Source of the DNA: Cardiocondyla obscurior
Taxonomy: Eukaryota; Arthropoda; Insecta; Hymenoptera; Formicidae
NCBI RefSeq assembly: GCF_019399895.1
Contig: NC_091864.1
Span: 6,984,001 to 7,048,000, forward strand
Reading direction: 5' to 3'
Length of the DNA stretch: 64,000 bases
In this document: piece by piece, positions 1-13,793 of the stretch
Numbering within the stretch: the stretch's first letter is position 1
Layout of the letters: each line of letters opens with the position of its first letter
The notes under the pieces: model-generated
The model's database searches: none
Told to the model about the DNA's origin: nothing
Seen by the model: only the letters and a program-made list of their open reading frames with translations
Translations under genes and position numbers: made by a program

Positions 1-1520
1 ATTTACTATGTCCAGAATGGCGTTCTGTCCTCTAGGTTTTCGAGACCTGATGGTATTGTTAGCATTCGTAGCACCACCATTATGTCCCGAGAATACATCT
101 TGAAGAAAAAAAAAAATTCATTTTTTAAACATAAGTTACAAAATTATCGTTTCGCGAAAGAAAATTAGACTCATTAGAAGAGTATTTAAAAACGTCACGC
201 GTAATAACTATATTTAAATTTATATCCTTTAGCCTATTCAGAATAAAATACAAATAATAACATGTTAAAATATATTACGTAATTTTTAAAATAAATTAGC
301 GATAGAAACTTACCCATTGAAGGCAGGGGTTGAGTTTGTTGAGCAGGTTGCTGAAGTGGACCTTGTGGTACAACTGGAGCACCTTGAGTACTGCCCAATG
401 GGCCCGTGACGTGTTGCGCACCACCGCTAACCGCACTTGTACTCGCTCTAGTCAAACTCATCGTGTTTGACGCTGTATAATAATCTATAAAAATATACAA
501 CAGTTTAAAATACTGCTAATTAGTTGTGGTCATTAAATTACTTAAATAAAAAAAAAAAATTTACAGCCAGGTTGTGGTGCGGGCGCGTGAGTATATCCGA
601 ACATGTTTGATGGCGCTAAGATTGGAGGAGGTTGAAACGTTTGATAAAACGACTGATTTTGATGCTGGTGCCTTGATGGAGGTGGACCAGAAAACTGTTT
701 AACAAAAAGAAAAAATGTTATTAATTTTACATTAATTAAATGTGTAGGTGCAATTATATTTGCACAAATATTAAAAAAAAACAAGTGATGTCTAATAGAA
801 TATAGCTATTAATTACCTGATGAATCGGTATTTGATTATTTAAGGGATAAACCGCTGACTGTTGATGAGGCCCCGTAGGAATACCGTGAATACCTTGACC
901 CTGGCCTAAATACATTGCACTCTGCACCGGCAAACTGTGATGAGGATATAAGGTAGGTGGTTGCCCTCCACCGCCTCCTACTCCAGCCATTCCAACTACT
1001 GGCGTCCCACTGGCACCTTGGCCACCCCTGTGACTGATACCTCGTGTTTGTTGCGGCCTTGGACCCGCTGGATAATAAGCCTGCGTGGAAAGACATACGA
1101 ATAACGTACAGTCTCAGATTTAATTTATATTATATCTACGTGCATCATCACACTGACGAGTACGTACTTGGGATGCCGGTCTGTTTTGTGTCGGTACGTA
1201 AACTTGCTGTAAAGACGGCGGCTGCGTCTGTAAGTGAGCCTGCTTTCCCATTTCTTGAGGCGATGGTGTATGCACGGGTGGTGTCGTAGTAGGCGCTGGA
1301 CCTTGCGGTGGTTGCGATTGCACTCCTGGTGTCGGGGCTTGCGAGGGCGCTTGCCCTCCGGCGGGACCTCCCGGTGGTATACCCGCTGCGGATTGTCCTA
1401 TCGTTTGTATACTGCCGAGTGGCGGAGGCCCTCTGCCCGTGGGTACTCCTACATTACTCGCGGCGCTTCCGCCCACCTGGCCCCCTGGTTGGGCGCTGTA
1501 GTTTCCATGAAACTCCGATC
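1..1520 (-). CDS. eIF4G: eIF4G-like translation initiation factor, common N-terminal exons (partial)
   Basis: Five exons read on the minus strand: 1168-1520, 817-1080, 565-694, 314-472 and 1-98 (continuing off the window). All have GT-AG borders, and the phases agree across every junction. The encoded stretch is rich in Pro, Gly, Gln and Ser, with a YVPTQ segment followed by a YYPAGPRPQQ segment. It then reaches a basic patch and RGQNAILDIVN just before the window edge. That order (long disordered N-terminus, then a basic patch and an ILDIV-P type motif) is what I expect of the eIF4G N-terminus ahead of the eIF4E-binding and MIF4G regions, which lie outside the window. eIF4G is the cytoplasmic scaffold joining eIF4E, eIF4A, PABP and eIF3 on capped mRNA. 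The name rests on a low-complexity N-terminus, so another Pro/Gln-rich RNA-binding protein cannot be excluded. Confidence 0.65.
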
Positions 1521-4117
1521 CTGAAACAAAATCAACAACTTACTCAATATCGTCGATATTCCCGCGACCGGTAATGCAATTAATTTAATTCACGCGAGCT
1601 CTCGTTATCTGGAAACGTACGAATCACGACGGAACGTGTGCGTTTTACGACAAACGTGCATGCATAATAAAATGGTTGTAGCTCCAAGGCTACAGCGTTA
1701 CATTTTCGATATAGAAATACATTTTCCACGACACGCTACAAAATCGCGTGTGAACCTTTTAAAATTCAGAGTATCTCTTAGCCTTATATTTCTTTTAATT
1801 CTTAAATAAAATACAATCAAAAAAATAATATGACAGCAATGTTTTTCACAAACGTAAAATAATATCGCGCTGAGAACATATATATAATTCAATGATTATT
1901 CACATTTTAGTTCTCCCGGTTCTTTCAATGTGTCTTTCAACGAGCGGCTGCTATTACAAAAGCTCTTTCGATCACATCTACCCTAGATGCGTGCACCGGA
2001 AACCGAAGTGAATCATACTATGTTTAGATCAATTAATCCCGCCGCGATTAAACGTGTCACGTTTCCCAAATTGGCTCTACTCAAAATTGAGAATAAATAT
2101 GGATACGCCAGCAGAATAGCTGTACGCCACCCACACTTTACACGACATACGCATTATAACACACCAATAAAAATAACATAATAATAGCCGTCAATCTCAC
2201 GCAATACATAAAAGATATATCGTATAAATAAATGCATAAAATTTCAGAAAAATCCTTTTTTTTTTTCTTTCTTTACAAAATAAACAGAAAGGCGAGAAGA
2301 CTCGCCCGACGAGCGGAGTGACCAAGGTCTTTATAAATTTCAACGGGAATCGGCGCCGTAAACTAATCTCACGGCACAGATAAATAAGTAGGATACGGGG
2401 CAAAATATCCGAAACGTGTCACCGTCCGAGAAGCTCGACAACACCTTCTCGCCGTTGTCCCGCCCCGTGCACGCTCGCGTCAATTAGCAATCGCTCGCGA
2501 AAGACGAATATGCAAGACGTGAAACGTCGACGTTTGACGTCAACGTTCCCCGTTCGAATGGAATCCGAGCGAAATAGTCCCGTTTTCGAGGGGGGGGACC
2601 GCGATCGAGCCTCGACGGACCCGTGTATCGCAAACGGACGGGACGGAACGGCCGACCGGATGTCGCCCCATTTTCTTTTTCCCCAGCGTTAGACGGACGC
2701 GCGTATGAGGTAGGGGAGAAAAGAAAAAAAGGCAGACGGCATCTCCGGACCGAGAAAAAAATATGGGATTGTCGATTGCCTCCTTGCGGGCTCGATGGGC
2801 TCACCAGTTACGAGATCGCTTCGGGTAGGTTGTCTCGGTTCCTTCCTCCGAGTGCCGCGCGCGTCGACGTTCCTCCGGACCCGCGGTGACGTGTGAAAGG
2901 GCGTCGTTAGAAAAGCGCGAGGTTGCGGGCGCGACGAGACTCGAACGTGGGCAAACACACCGACGATCCGACCTCGCGGACCGCCATCTTTGCACATGTG
3001 GGCAGGGGCCGGGGGCTCAATGCCGCCATCTGCCGGCACCACGGTGGCATCGATTCGCGGCCGCGCCAGCCAGGAACGAACCCCGACCGTTTTGCCGTGA
3101 TTAATATTTCTCGCGCTTCTACCGGGCGCGTCCTGACCGACGGGTGCCGATTATCGATTTCGCAGTGAAAGAAAATTGCTCGTTTCCTTTCCGCACGACG
3201 GTCAATTAACCTTTCAACGAACATAAGAAAAACGGGGAAACGGCTGGGCGAGACGAGCGTCGAACCGAGGATTCCATCGCGTCGTGACTTGGATGCCGAA
3301 CGGCGGCTGATAAATCGAGGGGGGCTTGAAGAACGTGAATCGGGAATGGTGCCGCGCCTGGTTCCCGCACGTCATTTCCGGCAATGAATGACGTATGCGG
3401 AGGCCCGACACCCCACCCCGCCGATGAAGATGCGCCGCGTCACGCCGCACTGAATGCGCTCGGGGAACGGCGCGGCCGCGGCCGCGCACAATTTCTCAAT
3501 AGGCCCCGGACGACGGCCGACGTTAACGAGCCTTAAAACGCACCGATCGAAAGCACTACGGCACTGCACGGGAATGCGGGACGCTCGTGCCGTCGCGAGG
3601 AGCCTTGGAGGCCGCGAGGGTTGGCTCGGGTTAGGTTGTAGTTAACCTCGCCGCTCGCCAGCCACGTGGCGCACGCGGCATTGATATTATCAGCCAAGCC
3701 AGAGAGCGAGAGAGAAAGAGAGGATTTCTCGCTCTAGGAACACAGTCACCCACCCGAATATTCGCAAGCAATTTCCGCGGGGAAAAGAACCCCGACTAAC
3801 TCAACCCTTTAATACATTCCCTCCACACATTCTCTATATTAATTACTTTTCTTTTCATTTCCTTTAAATTTTCCTTAAACTCCTTACAAATGCGACGACG
3901 AACGGGGACGCGATAACAAAACGATTTTGCAAAGCACGAGACAGAAGCGATTCGCCGAGAATAGATTATCGCTCGCTCTATGCCTCCGTTATTGATCGCA
4001 ACTTGGGCCAATTATTATTTCCCTGAATTTCGTTATTATATTTTTGAGGAATCTCATTTCGAGAGATCTCTCTTAATCGACAGGTTTGCGAGTTATTTTA
4101 GTGTACAATAAAAAAAA

Positions 4118-4151
<34 letters not shown>

Positions 4152-6272
4152 TAAATGGTTATTGCAAGCGCAGATTAAACCAACTGTTACGACGACGATT
4201 TGGTGGCAGAGTGCGCGGGTTGATAACGCGCCGGCTTCGAGGATAAAGCTTTCGAAATTACTTTCCCCGGCTCGACATGTCGAGGCCTTTACCTTTCTCG
4301 TTTGACGAGAGGAGAGGCCGAGATGGAACGGGACGTATCTCGCGCGAAGGGAAAGGATCGAACGTACCTTCGCGACGGCACAGGGTGGAAAGCGTTTTAT
4401 CGATTGACCTATATCGCAAATTGTCTAAAGCGCCGTCCAGGGGCGCTAAGAACTAACCTAAATAGCAAACCCGTTCCAATATATCGATATCCGCATAGCA
4501 GGAAGAATGCCGCGCTATTCGATAAACAAAGAATTTGTTTTTTTCATCAAATTGCATATTTTTATCGGTGCAATTTTTTTTTTCTTCTTCTTTCCTTTCT
4601 TTAATCGACAAAGAGCAACCGGTATTAAACGATAATTACGAGAGAGCGTTGCATTCCTGAGAAAATAATCTTTCGCGGAGAAGCTAAGAGATTGATGTTG
4701 CAGCTTTGCATATTTAATCGTTTCAACGTGACAACGGTATTGTATTTATCCTTGCCAGAGAAAGAGGGAAGAAGAAGAGGAGGACAGAGGCGCGACACGA
4801 CGAGGCTCCAACTCCGCGTGTCCACAAATAGACGCAAACGATTCGACTCTTGACAGACAGGTCACCGGGTCAGATTAACTACCCCCGGTGCGCTCGAAAA
4901 TAACGCGCTCCGCATCATTCCGCTTCGTGATTGCGCGCGCCGATATTCGGCGGCTGTGTTGGTCGCGAGATAAAAATGAAGAAGAAAAAAAAAGAAAAAA
5001 AGAAAAAAAAACAACCTCGAAGGTTCAACGATCCGACGATGACGGGAACCGGGCCGGACGGTCTCTCGCGAAATTACGTTAACGCAGGTCGTATCTCCGC
5101 GGCCGTGTATCAAGGACGGATTCTGCGGGAGAGATCGAAGGGAACGAGCCCGTGCGAGCGGCGTGTGCGCGCCGGCAGAAGATGGGAAATAAAATGCACA
5201 GGGAAATAATAAGCGGAGAAGCGCGGAGACGGACTGTGCTCCCATCGTCGGTCGCGAGGTCTTTATGTCCACGATGGAGCAAGTCAACGACCGCATTCGC
5301 GCCACAGTATTTTGCATCTTGCATCGGTCTCTGGGCATGCGAGCAGAAATCACGCGTGTTTAGACTGCGCGCTGAAGAGGATCGACGAATTAAAAGTTTG
5401 CAACGTAACGGGAATAAACGCGAGATTTAACGAGATTAAAACTGGAAATCGCGGCTCTCGATCTTCGACGATTCTCGCGTGGGATTTTCGGTGAATTATC
5501 GATGTCGGTGAGAAACTTACGGAGCTGCAAAGCGGACGGAAAGCGGGAATTTATATAATACGGCTCGGATTAAAATAAAAGGCTGCATATCGCGTAGAAA
5601 AGCGTCTCGTTCTCCGACGTGTTATCGTTTGCAACCGCATTATCGGCGTGTTAAACGCGAACGGTCCAATATTTAAAACGCACTTGCTTCGATCAGCGAA
5701 CTTTTTTTTTCTGCGCGCGGTGGGTCGATTAATTACGCCCATCTTTTCAAAGATTCAAAGCTGCAACTTCAATTTCATTATAAGCCAGAAGTGGTGCGTA
5801 GCACGTTAAAAAGTCGATCGAGATATAAAATTAATTAGCTTAACTTAATGAGCCCCAGTCGAATCAGTCTTTCGCAATACTTGCAACTTCGTACCCGGGC
5901 ATAAATTATAAATCAATGTAATGTAAAAAAAAAAAAATTAATCTTAACGCTCGAGGCCTAAAAGAAAAGTTAATTCAATCTCAAACTCCGTTCAAAGATA
6001 CGTATACGTTAACTGAGATCATTTCACTAACTTTCGATCAGCTGTTTTGGCGCACACCCAACGCAGTTTCGCGATCGGACTTGGCAGTGATATAATTGAT
6101 CAAACGCTAAAAACATCGCTAACGAATCGAAAGGCTTAAAGTACGTGGATCTCTCCGATTTCTCGCCTCGGGAAAAATCCACGTCCAACAAGTCAACCTC
6201 GCAATAAATTCCTAATTACAAATTAGCGCTCTCTCTTTCTCTCTTTCCACGTTGATGCCTGGTTTTACTTAC
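1521..6272 (-). other. eIF4G-like intron, part 1, with CpG-rich stretch
   Basis: No convincing coding exon. 1521-2450 is AT-rich. 2450-3700 is markedly GC- and CpG-rich. It includes a GCGGCCGC-type run near 3471-3485 and, on the minus strand, two AGATGGCGG motifs near 2983 and 3030 of the kind found at YY1/Pho-type housekeeping starts, so a further promoter for the eIF4G-like gene is possible. A poly-A plus (AT)n tract lies at about 4109-4154. The ORFs across 2.5-3.6 kb are stop-poor because of GC content and lack splice or homology support. Confidence 0.5.
4109..4154. repeat. Poly-A followed by (AT)n simple repeat
   Basis: A run of more than 20 A residues grades into about ten AT units. Confidence 0.9.
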
Positions 6273-6642
6273 TATTCGCGGTGACTCGGTACTGGGGCGG
6301 TATTTGCGTTTGTTGCTGCTGCTGCGGCGGCTGCTGCTGTTGCTGCTGCGGCTGCTGCTGATGGTGTTGATGATGATGGTGCCCGAGATGACTGATGTTG
6401 ACGGTGAGCTGGGGATGCGTCAGTTGATTGAGATGGGGGCTCGGCGACGGCGGCGGCGGCGGCTGATGGCCGTGGTGCACATGGTGGTTGTGGCCCGGCT
6501 GCGGGTTTTGGGGATGCGACGCCGTGAGATGGTGGTGATGTTGGGGACCGCCACAGTGCGGCAGCAGACAATGCATGGGTCCTAAGGCACCGACGGCGAC
6601 ACCCACTGCGCCCTCCTTCGAGACGCCATATCTCGAAACCAT
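6273..6642 (-). CDS. eIF4G: Alternative first coding exon B of the eIF4G-like gene
   Basis: An open frame starts at the ATG at 6642 and runs for 123 codons to a strong donor (GTAAGTAAAA) right after 6273, leaving phase 1. The common exon at 1520 accepts phase 1, so splicing gives an in-frame N-R-S-E-F-H-G junction. The peptide is His-, Gln- and Pro-rich, with runs such as HHHHQHHQQQ. An alternative first exon at 19736-19949 ends in the same phase, so the two are probably mutually exclusive starts from separate promoters. The CpG-rich stretch upstream (to about 8.4 kb) would hold this promoter. Low-complexity composition lowers certainty, but the donor, the phase and the compositional match to the other first exon support it. 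Confidence 0.6.
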
Positions 6643-8460
6643 CCTTCCGGATGGAGAGCAGCCCGATTCGCTGCTCGCGGGTTTTTCCTTCGCGCGAAGC
6701 GGCTCCGCTCGGCGCTTCAGCTCTCCTCCCCCTTTTTTTTTTTCACTCTCCGCCTCGCCCCTCGCCTAGCGCCACGGCTTGAGACTCTCCTCTTCTCTCC
6801 GCTGCCTCGGGATCGGTGATTAAAGCCGACCCGACGCCGTTGACGAGGCCCAACGAGGTGCGTTTACGTAACTGTGAAGGCGGTAATAAAACGAATTCGC
6901 GACCATCGTCACGACCCGCCACCCGTGCGCCTCTGCCCTTGTCGCTCGGCCGCCGACACCCCGGACCGTCGCGAGATAGGTGGGTCCGAGGATGATGATC
7001 CCTTTTCCTTCGTGCCGCGCTTCCGAGCCGTCGCTTCTTCTTCTCTATCCCCCTCGTCCTCACACACGCGCACGCATACGTCACGACCGTTACGGTTCGC
7101 TGTCGTGCACACCTCGAGAGCGCGCGCGACACCCGTCAACTCGTCGATCGTCGGCAATGGCGCGCCATGGTGATCGCGCGCGCGTCTATTCCTTCACACG
7201 GCCGACACTCCTAAATCTCCGCCGTCCCCGGTGGATGCTGGCCCTCGCGCTTCTCCCCGCGAGCGGCATCAAGCATAGCCGTTTGGGCTCGTTCGCTGCA
7301 GCCGCGAAAAAGGGGAATAACACCAAATCCCGCACACGTGGTCGGGATCCTCGACGAGCCACCTTTGAGAGAGCGCTGTCTCTCCCTTGTCCGCCCACTC
7401 GCTCGCTCTCCGCGAGAGAGAGAGAGAGAGAGAAAAGAGAGTAATCACCAACGTGACCTCGTAGCACCTGCGAAACGAGACCTTGCAAATATGTCGTCGC
7501 GACCGTCGCGACCGTCGCGCGCGGCCGTCGCCGACTGTCACGGGAAAATTGCCGTCGCGTCGTCGCGCGTGTACGTCGATCGCGTCCTCGGCATAGGTGG
7601 CGGACTATCGCGGCTCGTCCAAAATCGATATTTAAGGCTCGACCGGCGCGTCTCTCCCTCCGCGCGCGCGCGCGCAACCTGGTGCGTGTCGCCCACTCCC
7701 GCGGACACGGAAAACTCGCTGTCGGAACGTGACGATCGTGCACGCGGCTCGTTTTACGACCGAGAAGGCTTGGACGGCGTCGAGGACGAACGCGAGACGG
7801 TTCTCGCCTAGGCCTGTCGTCAGCCCGCCGTGGCCGTGAGAAATTGAACGGAGGCTACTGTTGTCTCCCGAACGGCGCGGTGATCGGATGCACTCGGTCG
7901 CGCGCCGAAAAATACCGAGCGCGCCAACTCGTCGCCCGAACGGCTAACCCCGCGTCCGTCGGGGACGCGCGTACCACGTTCGAGCGAAAGGAAACCCGGC
8001 GGGAGGGCGCGGAGGGATTCTCGATTTATCGTCGTCGTCGTCGTCGGTCGCGGTCGTACCCGTACCCGTCGTCGTCGTCGTCGTTACGGCGCGTTCTCGC
8101 TCACTCTCACTCGCGTGTAACCCGCCTCCACACACGCACGATCCACCACCGCCGCCAAGGCGTACAGCGCGTACACGCACGTACAATGGCGCGGGGCCCC
8201 AACGTTCGCGACACGACGCACACGGCGGTCTTATGGCGCACAATCGCGACGCCCCGGGATCGACGGGAAGACGAAACAACGACGAGGGGATTCTCCGCGT
8301 TACTCGGCACCCGGGGAGGGAAAGCGCACTCACCGTTTTTTCTACCACCTCGTATAAGCGCGGGGACTTATATGTTTCGCTAGGTAGGCACGATACAATC
8401 TGGATTGACGTGAGCGTACCCTTCGCTAAGGGACGCGTTACGTTGGACTGAGGCAAGCAC
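6643..8460 (-). promoter_or_regulatory. Candidate CpG-rich promoter for eIF4G-like first exon B
   Basis: This stretch directly upstream of the ATG at 6642 is strongly CpG-rich. It contains a GA dinucleotide run (about 7411-7440) and short CGT repeats (about 8027-8045 and 8066-8084). No TATA box sits at a convincing distance. Calling it a promoter is inference from composition and from position ahead of an alternative first exon. Confidence 0.35.
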
Positions 8461-11400
8461 AGGCCAGCGCCAGCCCTTTCCGCACGACCTACGACGAATC
8501 GCGTAGCCGCCAGCCGATCGTGCCGCCACCTACCCGCACCGCGACTGAAAGCGACAACGCGCCCGGACGCCTTCGCATCGCGTCACCACCTCCTTAGCCT
8601 TATCTTAACGCAATCAATCGCCGATCGCTGTTACAATATTTTTCTGGTTCCCGCGGACACTCTCTTTGCAATTTACAATATAATTAACGACTAATACATT
8701 TTTCGCTTCAATTACAAAGGCGCACGCACGACACGTGCTCTCGCAAACAGGACATGTGCGTTTTGCTGGAGGTTTAATTTGTACGCATCTGTAATATTAT
8801 TACAAAGAAATATCGGTAATGTCTACATACGCGTTCAATAGAGAGTAACAGATAGCATGATGTACGCAGATACGTAAGACTAAAGGTTCTATTTAATCCT
8901 TAACATTATTGCGCAAATGAGTTAATTTAAATACTTATCTTATGTCGCCAAATTAATTTACATGCGTGAAAAGTATAAATAATACTAATAAAAAAAAGTA
9001 CTTTTGTAAAATTGAAGGATTTTCTTTCGACTCGTAGAAGACGAGCTCTCGGACCATCATTTATCTACACAAAAGATGGAATAAAATCTAATACTTTCTT
9101 AGAAAATCCCAAGAAAAACGTTCCAAAAAAAAAAGTTATTTATAATATGTACAAGTCTTATTTTTAGACAAGTAACTTCAAGAAGAAATGTGGCTACCTG
9201 AGCAAAACTTATTTGCATCTAAATAAACTCCTGTGGAAGCTATCCTTAATACGACCATGTAAATCCAGTCGTAACAAAAGTAAATACGCTCGTCTTTTTC
9301 TTTTGAAGGGAGGTCATTTTTGTAGCATTACATAAAAAAAAACCCATTTACCTTGAAAATTGTCTTACACAAAGGAACTCCAACGAATTGTCGTTAGCCA
9401 AGTAAAAATTGTTTTAAAAATATTCTTCTAAACGTAATGTAAAAGTAAAATTGGTCACGTAAATTGAAAGAAAGCCGGCAAAAGCATTTGGGAATTATCA
9501 ATCCTTCAAATTATTTCTCCAGGGCCAGCAAGAACAATATAAATCGATAGGCACGGTTGATTCACGTTTATCTTAAGAACAACAAGATAAAAGTTCATTT
9601 CAACACGCCTATTTCTATTTTATCTCCCCTCAATTCGTTTGAGTTTCTTTGTCATAAACGGTACAAAAAAAAATTCCCTCCCTAAAAAAGAAAGAAAAAT
9701 TTTTTAAAGACTCAGAAGAGAAATATAAGAATGACAAAGAAATTTCAAAATATTAAAGAAAACTGACGAGTAATACCCTCCCGATTATCGCTGTAACGTC
9801 TCAGAAAAATTCTAATAAAACGTTTTTAATATTTATCGTTTCTTTTTACAACACCTACGCGTTGTCACGATACCTTTCCGTAATCGAGAAAGAGAAAGAA
9901 GGGAGGGAACCGCAGATTTCAGGTAGTCGAGCGATTTGCGAAGATGCACGAGCGGGATGATACACATTGGGCGGATGGATGACGGCGTTGGGGTGCGTAC
10001 GCGCGGAAAAGGTGAAAGGTGAGAGAGAGAGAAAGAGAGGGTGCGCAGCGGCACCCGGGGGAGATGAAGGAGATGACGAAGGGGAGCGGATTCGCGAGCC
10101 GCGTATAGGTGAGGCGGGTAACCCAGTTTCGCCAGTGCACCAGGCCAAGCTGCAGCATCGCCGTGAGCCCGATCGATACCTATATGCACCCGGCGCGCTG
10201 CCCACAGCCTAGATTCGTCGTCTCTAGGATAGGCGCGAGAAGGGGGATACCGCCGCGTGACCCCCGTGACCTACATTGCGGGGGAGAACAAGACGAACAA
10301 GTTGCGCCCCGGCGATCCATCCTCGAGGCAGTTCGTCGCGTCGTTTTCCTCTGCTGCGATTACGACTACTTGAGAGATCGCGTCCCTTTGCTCAAGGTAC
10401 TTTTTTTTTTCTCTTGCGTTCTCCAAAAGAGAAAGTTTCGCACGTTAAAACAGAAAAAAAAGAAAAGAAAAGAATACACCCATCGGAAATGCAAGACAGT
10501 ACTCTGCGACGACTCTCGAACAACGGAGATGATTTATTACCGGCGGAAGTACGATTTTTAATTAATGTATTCAACGTTTGTTCGAATTTTTTTTTTCTCG
10601 AGGAGGGAATTAAGATAAAGCGCTTTTGGGAAATGATTTAAAAACGCCGACGCTCTCTCCGTCGGCGACCATTTGAAGAAAAGCATGGATCACTCGGAGG
10701 GGGAGGAGGATGGCGCGAACCTGTAACCTCGGGCAACCTTCGGCTGTCTCGAAGGTTTCAGCCAGACGACGAGACAACGGAGGTTCAAAGTCCTCGAGCG
10801 AAAACACGGCTCACGCGCGGATCTGAATCACACCGAAAATAATAACCCTCCCATAGTCTTGTCGGAGGTGACGCACCTCTTTTTTCGTCATTCACCAGGG
10901 ATACGTGAGGACACTTTATCCGAGAGTATCTAAGGCGAGCGATTGAAACTTTTTAACGATCGACGGGTGATAGTTCACCCCGCGGAGGCAGGAGGAAAGC
11001 CGTAAAAGTCATTTTTCCCCGGGGTCTTTGAGCCGTTGACCTTGGAAAGGTAGCATGGAAACCTCGTGGTGTCGGGCGATAGTACGATAGCTCTCTCCCT
11101 TTCTCTCTCCTCTCTTTCCGCCTCTCGCCATCTCCGTGTGGGTGTTCGGTAGGTTAGCAGCCCGCAAAAGGTGGGAGAGAGAATGAACAGAACGCGGTGG
11201 AGGAAGAGGGTGACCGCGCGCCGACGAATGTCTGGATGGGAGACGGAAAGTCTACGCGAGGGAAGGGTCGATATTTACCGGCCTTCTCTCGTCCCTTCGC
11301 TCCCCCCTGCCGCCCCTCGCGTCCCAACCGGGCAACGACCTACCACCCTCGCTTCGTACGACCGTTGCGGATTCTCTCCCCTCGTTCCACCCACGTCTCC

Positions 11401-13747
11401 CCAGGGCTCTCTGGCCCAGTGCGCCCTGCCCTACGAATCGCGTCGCACCCTAACCCTCGAGTGACTTTTTCCTTCTCCCAACGCTCCCCCGGCTGCCTAA
11501 TTAAACAACGTGGTCATGAATGATTCCGCAGCTGCGAGCGTTACCTCGCGACCGCGCCTATCTCGGCGCCCTCGCGCTATTTCGCTGGACCGGCGCCCTG
11601 GAAACTTCATCGGCGTGATATCACGGTGCGATCTGATAACGAGCGGGTGATATCGCCCGACGAAATTTACAATTTACGGCGGAAAACATACTTGCCGCGC
11701 TGCCTCGCCGCCAGCCGAGAAACTAATCTCGAGACTCTCGGTCGGTAAGCAGAAAATTATGCTAAATCGCGCTAAAATGTACTGTTAAATTAAGGATTAA
11801 TTAAAAACTCCCCTCCCCCCCTCTGTCTTACTCTGGTTCGTGAGCGAAGCTCACAAATACGCGAAGGCATCGTGAAAGAGAATCGTAAAACCTGGAGACA
11901 CGTGTTGCTTAATCAATCGAATAAAAGGGGGTTTCTGGATCAATTCGTATTTTAATTTGAGAATGCATTTATTTTAATATGCACTGGCAATCGATCGTTC
12001 AACATCCCACTACGACATCTGGAGAAATAAATTCGCGTAAATGATGTACGGCGCGAAGCGGAACGGAACTAAAGCGGAAACGGGACTATTCGCCGACCTG
12101 ATAACATCCGCTGACTTTATTAACACATAAACACCGACCACGTGGTGGAAAAATATTACACGTCCGAAATCGCAGTGTCACCGGCATTTTTCATTTTCTC
12201 TGCGCAATTCGTACGTATCTAAATTTCTTTTTCTGTCCCCTAGAAGCGACGGTGGGATTCTTTCTCTGCGAAAGGAATCGTGGAAGTCTACGCCTTCGAA
12301 CGAGGCAGCGAAAGACAGCGAGTTCTATTGTAGAAGCCTTAAGACAAAGAATTTACACAACGTCAGGTACACAATTGCGGACCTGGCTCGATTGGCAGGC
12401 ACAGCTGTTGACCACGTGCGTGCCTTCGAACGGCCTTTAATAACGGACTCGCAATGCCCATACGTTACCAATCGCACAATCGAATCGTAATTCCCGAGAG
12501 AAAGTTAACCCGTCTTCCCTCCTCCATCTCCAGCAGACTACCAGACCCGACGTCAAGTTAAAAAAAAAAAAAAAAAATTTCACCAACAACGCTACAATTA
12601 ACTATCTCATTGTGAGAAGTTTCTTAAAGCCGTCGGAACAAAACTTGATTAATGACATTTTCGAAATACAAAAAGAGAAATATTTTAAACAAAAATCTGT
12701 AACGCGTAAAATTCTTTCGATACTTTGAAAAAGAAAGAAAGGAAAATAAGAATATTATATGGTACATTGTTGAGTTTATGAATGAACCTTTCTTTAGCCG
12801 AGACCTCCAAGAGACACAAATTGTAATACGTCTATTTCAAACGAAACAATTATTTTGCCCGCTTTTCATTTGAAGTTACAAAAAGGAAAAAAGTGTTTGA
12901 ACGAAGAAACATTTTTTTTAATGAAAGAAATGAACATTGTCTGAAAACAATGCCGCAGGTATAAAAGACAGAAGACATCACGGGGTACAGATATAATCCG
13001 GTATGTGTATCGTAGTTATCTTAAAGGCATGAATAAGATAATAAAAAAAAAAAATCATTCTTCGTTTCCTTTCTTTTGTTGGAAATAATCCGTAGAGAAA
13101 AGAATAAATTCAAAGACGTCAAAGTCCGGCTTCTAAATCCGTAAAAGCTTATCGCTATTTTTTTTTCTTTTTGAGTTATGAGTTACAAGACGTTTCAATT
13201 ATATCATAAGATAACGTAAAAAAATGATAAGTCACGCAACCGTGGCCGCTTATCGCATCCGGAAATAATATATTTTAAACAAAGTATAGCTCGAGTTGAA
13301 AATCGGGATTGTTGTGTCAATAAATCTACCCGTTATCTTAATAATTTCTAATGTTTCACAGGCGGACATTTCGGTTTGTAAAAGTACAAGTACGTCGATT
13401 TGCGCGACACGCGCAGGGGGAGACGCGTCGCAAAAATTGCGAACGGTATTGAAAATATCTTTTGAAAATCCCGACGCAAGTTGCCGGAATCGTTTGAGCG
13501 CGTGAGCTTAACGCCGAGGTCTGATGGAAAAGGCGACGAAATTAAAAAATTATCCAGTCGCGTGTAAAAGTGCGCTTTCTACCAGGAACTGTTTAGGAGC
13601 TGGTTCAGCGGAATGGCCGGTACACTTCGCACACGTGCTAAATGTCACAATCTTAGAGTGTGCGACTTAACCCGCCAGCAGTTTCGCGAGACTCGCTCCA
13701 AACTATTTTATTACATATGAAACGCGTTCAAGTCGCATAGTGAAGGA

Positions 13748-13787
<40 letters not shown>
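13748..13787. repeat. (AAT)n microsatellite
   Basis: About 13 tandem AAT units, ending in an A-run. Confidence 0.95.

Positions 13788-13793
<6 letters not shown>

Noticed and set aside
3240..3290. Possible tRNA B-box (GGTTCGA) on the minus strand
   Set aside because: No A-box at the right distance and no acceptor-stem pairing could be seen.
6743..8456. Many overlapping long ORFs on both strands, up to 185 codons, Arg/Ser-rich
   Set aside because: Stop-poor frames caused by high GC and CpG content. They overlap one another on both strands, have no splice logic and no recognisable domain.
9833..10212. Overlapping ORFs around 10.1 kb, including a minus-strand frame starting at 10158
   Set aside because: The longer frames lack an ATG, and no donor in the right phase for the eIF4G-like gene was found. 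Composition is GC-driven.
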